DNA of 64,000 bases, from the NCBI GenBank assembly GCA_028293625.1, contig JAQGOL010000008.1, positions 78,056 to 142,055 on the forward strand, in the 5' to 3' direction. Positions within the stretch are counted from its first letter, which is position 1; each line of letters opens with the position of its first letter. This DNA comes from Chthoniobacteraceae bacterium (GTDB lineage Bacteria; Verrucomicrobiota; Verrucomicrobiia; Chthoniobacterales; Chthoniobacteraceae). Of the stretch, positions 60,235-64,000 are shown piece after piece. Both the position numbers and the translations under genes were made by a program. The notes under the pieces were generated by a model. It did not search any database. It saw only the letters and a list, made by a program, of their open reading frames with translations, and was not told the DNA's origin.

Positions 60235-63200
60235 ATGAACCTTTCCCAACTCTTTATCTCCTGCCTGGGCTCGCTGCTCCTTTTCGCGTCGCAAAGCTGG
60301 GGAGCGCCCGTCTTTACCGCGCATCCGGCGCGAAATCAGATCGTAGACGAGAAGACGCCCGTGACTTTCACTGTCGCAGCCGAGGGGAGCAGCGCGTTGA
60401 GTTTCCAGTGGCTGCGCAATGGGCTGCCAATTGCGGGCGCAAATGCAAATAGTTTGACCCTCGCCAGCGTCCAGTATTCGGATCGCGGCTTTTATCAAGT
60501 CAAAGTCGCGGACTCGACGAGCATCAGCCGAAGCCATGCGGGATTTCTTAATGTGCGGGTGCCAAACGAGATTATCGCTTGGGGAAATTTTGCCGGGGCC
60601 GTGCCGGTTGGGCTTTCTGACGTGCTGGCGATCAGTGTTGGATCTGACCGCGTTCTTCAAAGTGGATTCTGCCTTGCGTTGAAATCGGATGGAACCGTCG
60701 CCGGATGGAACGGAGCGCCCGCCGTGCCCGCCGGACTTTCCGACGTTGTCGCAATCGCCGCGGGCGGCCATCACTGCCTGGCACTTAAATCGGATGGAAC
60801 CGTCATTGCCTGGGGTCAGTCTATAGAAAGCGCGGGGCGAGTTCCTGATGGGCTTTCAGAGGTCGTCGCTATTGCAGCCGGCGCTTATACAGATCTTGCA
60901 CTGAAGGAAGACGGAACAGTTGTTGAGTGGCACAATAGGGTCATTCTAACCGGAGTCGATCCCGAGGTGAGCCATGCAACTGACGTCAGTGCCATAGGCG
61001 CCGGACAGACGACGATACTTGCATTAAAATCGGACCGTACACCGATTCCTTCCACGCGCTTTCCCGGAGCGCCGACAGACCTCATCGCGATCTCTGAAGG
61101 GGGTTTTAGTCTGGCTCTCAAATCCAATGGAACGGTGGTTTCAAGCAAAAGCGATGTTCCGGGCGGCCTTTCTGATGTGGTCGCCATCGCAGCGGGCGAC
61201 TCGCATTCCCTGGCTTTGAAATCGGACGGCACGGTGGCCGCCTGGGGCGATAATTCACAAGGGGCCACAGACGTTCCAGCCGGGCTTGCGCGGGTGATAG
61301 CCATTAATGCGGGCAACCATGCCAGCCTGGCGCTAAGAAGAATTTCCAAGCCGCTTATCACGGTTCAGCCGCAGCCAGCCACTCAGACTTTAGGCGGCCT
61401 TTCTTCTGTTATCTACTCGGTCACTGCCACGGGCAATGGTTTGAGTTATCAATGGAGCAAGGATGGAGTCCCAATTTCCGGCGCCACGGCAAGTTCATTC
61501 ACCAATGGCCGTCTGAGTTCTTACGATGCCGGCGGCTATACGGTGACAGTCAGCAACTCTCTTGGCAGCGTTACCAGCAATCCAGTGCTCCTCCTGGTGG
61601 CAGGCCCAACCTTCACGAAAGACCCTGAGCCAAGCCAGGTAGCCATCCATGTCGAGAGCGTCACAATAAGCGCTGCGGCCACCGGCTCCGGATCACTGAG
61701 CTATCAGTGGCTGCATAACGGAATGCCTGTTGCTGGCGCAACCGGAAGTTCAATGACACTGGCTCACGCGCAGTATGGCGATCGCGGTTACTATCAACTT
61801 AAAGCCACCGATGCTCTCGGGACAACCATTAGCAGAGCCGGATTCTTAAATGTCCTGGTCCCGGGCACGCTTAAGGTCTGGGGTTACAATCCGAACGGCG
61901 CAAATACACCACCGGCGGGGCTTACTGGCGTCGTCGCCTTTTCAGGCGGGTATGATGAGAGCCTGGCGCTTAAATCCGATGGCACGGTTGTTGCCTGGGG
62001 AGATAACGATGCGGCAAGCCATGTGCCGGCCGGGCTTTCAAACGTGGTCGCCATCTCCTGCGGACTATATGATGTAGCCCTTAAGTCTGATGGCACCATT
62101 GTCGCCTGGAACAGATATGGCAGCGGTGAGAACGCGATCTTTGCCGGGCTTTCTGGAATTGTCGCCGTGAGCGAGCAGTATGTTGTAAAATCGGACGGAA
62201 CCATCGGCGCCTGGAACTTTCCAGGCGGACAAGCTTCTTTGGTGGGGGCAGGCGTTTCAAACGCCGCCCTCGTATCCGCGAGCGGAAATCATCTTCTCGC
62301 GTTGAAGAGCAATGGAACCGTTAGCGATTTCCCTTTCTATAACAGCAATCTTCCAGTGCCGGCCAATCTCGCTGGTGTAACAGCCATTTCGGCGCGCGGA
62401 GAATTCAGTCTGGCTTTGAAGAGCGATGGAACCGTGGCTGCGTGGGGTTCCACGGAGTATGGGCGCTCCGCTCTGCCCGCGGGACTCTCGGGAATCATTC
62501 ATCTCTCCGCAGGCAGCGATCACGTCGTGGCACTGAAGGATGATGGAACGGTTATTGCCTGGGGTGCGCCCGAGAGCTGGGTATATGGCGGACAAGCCAA
62601 CGTGCCCCCCGGCCTCGGCTATGTCGTCGCCATCGAGGCTGGGGCGCATCACAATCTTGAACTGGAGATCCCATCCCCTACTCCTGAGGTCACCACAAAA
62701 GCGGCTACTGCAATCGACTCCAGTTCTGCCACTTTCAACGCTGAGGTTATCCCGGGCGCACTTCCAACCAGTGTCTACTTCCAGCTCCGCACCGCTTCGC
62801 TCTCTTACAGGACCATAACAGCTTCCCAACAAGCAGGCCGCGGGAACACGCCAGTCAATATCAGCGCATCGGCCACCGGCCTGCCCGCTGGCAAGACACT
62901 CTATTACCGCGCAGTGGCGGCCAACAGCCGCATCATCGTTTATGGCGCTGATCAAGCGTTCACCACTTCCAGCGCCGCCAACCCGTTTCCGTTGGTAATA
63001 AGCGTCTTGGTCTCTGGAATTCCTTCCGATAACCGGATTTTCAATGCGACCATCAATCCAAATGGATCGGCAGCCAGCGCCTACTTTGAATATGGGGCGA
63101 CCAGCGCATACGGGAGTAAAACCGCGGCTCAAAACGTCACGGCAGGCAACGACGAGGTGGCCGTGAGCGCCACGGAGGACGGATTGCTGGGCAACCAACC

Positions 63201-64000
63201 CTTTCATTACCGGGTGGTGGTGGCGAATGCCAATGGCATCAGCTACGGCGAAGACCAGACGTTCACGGCCAGCGCGGCTGCGCCTCTCCTCTCAAAGCCG
63301 TTTTTCCAGACTAGAACCAGCGACGGAACCAGCGACGGGTTCCTGATTATCAGGGGGATCTGCAATCCCAACGGTTCTGCGACGAAGATGCACGTCGAAT
63401 TTATTAATACATATATGTATTATGGGATCACACAGGACCAGGAGATTGGAAACGGGTGGGACCCGGTGCCGATCTCCTTCAAGGTGCCATACTATAGACC
63501 TACTTATGACCGTAACGAGCCTTACAGAGTGGTCGCCACCAACGCGCAGGGGAAAGATGTTGCCTTGTCAGTATATCACGCATTTGCATGGGCTGTGGAT
63601 GACACTATTAGCATCGGAGCTAAGCCGGTTCAAATTGATGTGCTTTCCAACGACATTTCTTTTAGTGGCTATACGCCAGCTATCTCCTCAGTTACTCAAG
63701 GCGACAATGGCACGGTTTCAATCAATTCTGATCTGACGCTTCAGTATTCGCCCGGGCGCAATTTCAGCAGTTCAGATACATTCACCTATACGATTCCGGA
63801 CGGGTTGGGCGGCTTTTCAACCGCGACTGTAAAGGTTCTTGGTGATTCAACGGTGACTCCCAGCGCCTATCCAAGCAGCTATGTTGGCGTGGCGCTTTCC
63901 AACCCGGCGCTTCATGAGACTGGCGCTTATCTGCGGGCGACCGTGACAAAAACCGGAGCATTCACCGGCCGCTTGCAGTATGCCGGCTACAGCTTTGCGG
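60235..64000 (+). CDS. Giant surface protein: Ig-like, RCC1, FN3-like and cadherin-like domains (cut by window edge)
   Basis: At least 1255 residues, open to the right edge. Signal peptide (MNLSQLFISCLGSLLLFASQSWG). Then an Ig-like domain (about 25-110), an RCC1-type propeller (about 112-370; repeated ALKSDGTVxAWG blades), two Ig-like domains (about 371-456 and 459-540), a second RCC1 propeller (543-806), FN3-like modules (about 815-1118), and a cadherin-like domain (about 1122-1199) with DVLSNDIS ... DTFTYTIPDGLGG. Another domain begins near 1219. Such proteins are adhesins or matrix proteins in verrucomicrobia and planctomycetes. A GTG at 60223 is an alternative start. It may be exported by the T2SS but that is untested. 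Confidence 0.88.
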   Translation, partial: MNLSQLFISCLGSLLLFASQSWGAPVFTAHPARNQIVDEKTPVTFTVAAEGSSALSFQWLRNGLPIAGANANSLTLASVQYSDRGFYQVKVADSTSISRSHAGFLNVRVPNEIIAWGNFAGAVPVGLSDVLAISVGSDRVLQSGFCLALKSDGTVAGWNGAPAVPAGLSDVVAIAAGGHHCLALKSDGTVIAWGQSIESAGRVPDGLSEVVAIAAGAYTDLALKEDGTVVEWHNRVILTGVDPEVSHATDVSAIGAGQTTILALKSDRTPIPSTRFPGAPTDLIAISEGGFSLALKSNGTVVSSKSDVPGGLSDVVAIAAGDSHSLALKSDGTVAAWGDNSQGATDVPAGLARVIAINAGNHASLALRRISKPLITVQPQPATQTLGGLSSVIYSVTATGNGLSYQWSKDGVPISGATASSFTNGRLSSYDAGGYTVTVSNSLGSVTSNPVLLLVAGPTFTKDPEPSQVAIHVESVTISAAATGSGSLSYQWLHNGMPVAGATGSSMTLAHAQYGDRGYYQLKATDALGTTISRAGFLNVLVPGTLKVWGYNPNGANTPPAGLTGVVAFSGGYDESLALKSDGTVVAWGDNDAASHVPAGLSNVVAISCGLYDVALKSDGTIVAWNRYGSGENAIFAGLSGIVAVSEQYVVKSDGTIGAWNFPGGQASLVGAGVSNAALVSASGNHLLALKSNGTVSDFPFYNSNLPVPANLAGVTAISARGEFSLALKSDGTVAAWGSTEYGRSALPAGLSGIIHLSAGSDHVVALKDDGTVIAWGAPESWVYGGQANVPPGLGYVVAIEAGAHHNLELEIPSPTPEVTTKAATAIDSSSATFNAEVIPGALPTSVYFQLRTASLSYRTITASQQAGRGNTPVNISASATGLPAGKTLYYRAVAANSRIIVYGADQAFTTSSAANPFPLVISVLVSGIPSDNRIFNATINPNGSAASAYFEYGATSAYGSKTAAQNVTAGNDEVAVSATEDGLLGNQPFHYRVVVANANGISYGEDQTFTASAAAPLLSKPFFQTRTSDGTSDGFLIIRGICNPNGSATKMHVEFINTYMYYGITQDQEIGNGWDPVPISFKVPYYRPTYDRNEPYRVVATNAQGKDVALSVYHAFAWAVDDTISIGAKPVQIDVLSNDISFSGYTPAISSVTQGDNGTVSINSDLTLQYSPGRNFSSSDTFTYTIPDGLGGFSTATVKVLGDSTVTPSAYPSSYVGVALSNPALHETGAYLRATVTKTGAFTGRLQYAGYSFA

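Noticed and set aside
62257..63207. 316-codon open frame antisense inside the giant surface protein gene
   Set aside because: No motif; the plus-strand frame is continuous with clear domain repeats.

Overview
The window looks like chromosomal DNA from a Gram-negative, GC-rich bacterium, most probably of the Verrucomicrobiota (inference from gene content). Supporting features are a type II secretion (T2SS) locus with verrucomicrobial-looking pseudopilins, a CpxAR-like system, PQQ-type beta-propeller and golvesin-tailed secreted proteins, a very large Ig/RCC1/cadherin-like surface protein, and the ligase-associated DNA repair cluster. Genes are dense, often joined by 4-bp ATGA overlaps, and many starts have little or no Shine-Dalgarno sequence. 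No phage, transposase, CRISPR array or rRNA was seen; there is one tRNA-Ser(GCU).

Layout. 1-442: the start of a KaiC-family ATPase running off the left edge. 740-3676: a secreted lysyl-oxidase-domain protein facing a secreted protein with a four-cysteine metal-binding module. 3803-6858: a GT-C membrane glycosyltransferase overlapping a FAD oxidoreductase of the UDP-galactopyranose-mutase type. 7301-14791: unrelated genes (YheT hydrolase, golvesin-tailed FAD oxidoreductase, Nudix protein, PilT-like ATPase, small lipoprotein, metallophosphoesterase). 15149-21558: signalling genes, namely a REC-PP2C phosphatase followed by an alpha/beta hydrolase (an RsbP/RsbQ-like pair), an RsbRD-type histidine kinase and a CpxAR-like pair divergent from a small periplasmic protein. 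22383-34458: a continuous T2SS operon, gspE-F-G-H-I-J-K-L-M, a GspC/PilP-like gene, then a secretin divided between two genes. A PQQ-type propeller protein follows.

35972-37830 is an ECF sigma factor, its probable anti-sigma factor and a PDZ protein. 37840-41210 holds a GNAT enzyme, a Met-Lys-Pro repeat protein, a peptidoglycan-binding protein and an AI-2E family transporter. 41495-49337 is a second signalling block: FIST sensor plus hybrid kinase, a 1396-residue CheB-CheR-PAS-kinase, a lone receiver with an altered acid pocket, and a lone DHp fragment on the opposite strand. 49424-55327 is the four-gene repair operon exo-ligase-Lhr-like helicase-pdeM, every junction a 4-bp overlap. After a perfect 26-bp inverted repeat come fabG, sixA, pgl and an SGNH hydrolase, then ppk2 overlapping a LysM lipoprotein, the tRNA, and the giant surface protein, which is cut by the right edge.

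The most unusual observations are the secretin, which is divided inside its last N domain with the second half carrying its own signal peptide; a bacterial lysyl oxidase that keeps the copper histidines and the Lys/Tyr pair of the LTQ cofactor; the Met-every-third-residue tail encoded by a 9-bp repeat; and the signalling block ending in an orphan DHp domain. Function and taxonomy statements rest on reading the sequence and on remembered family motifs, not on database searches.
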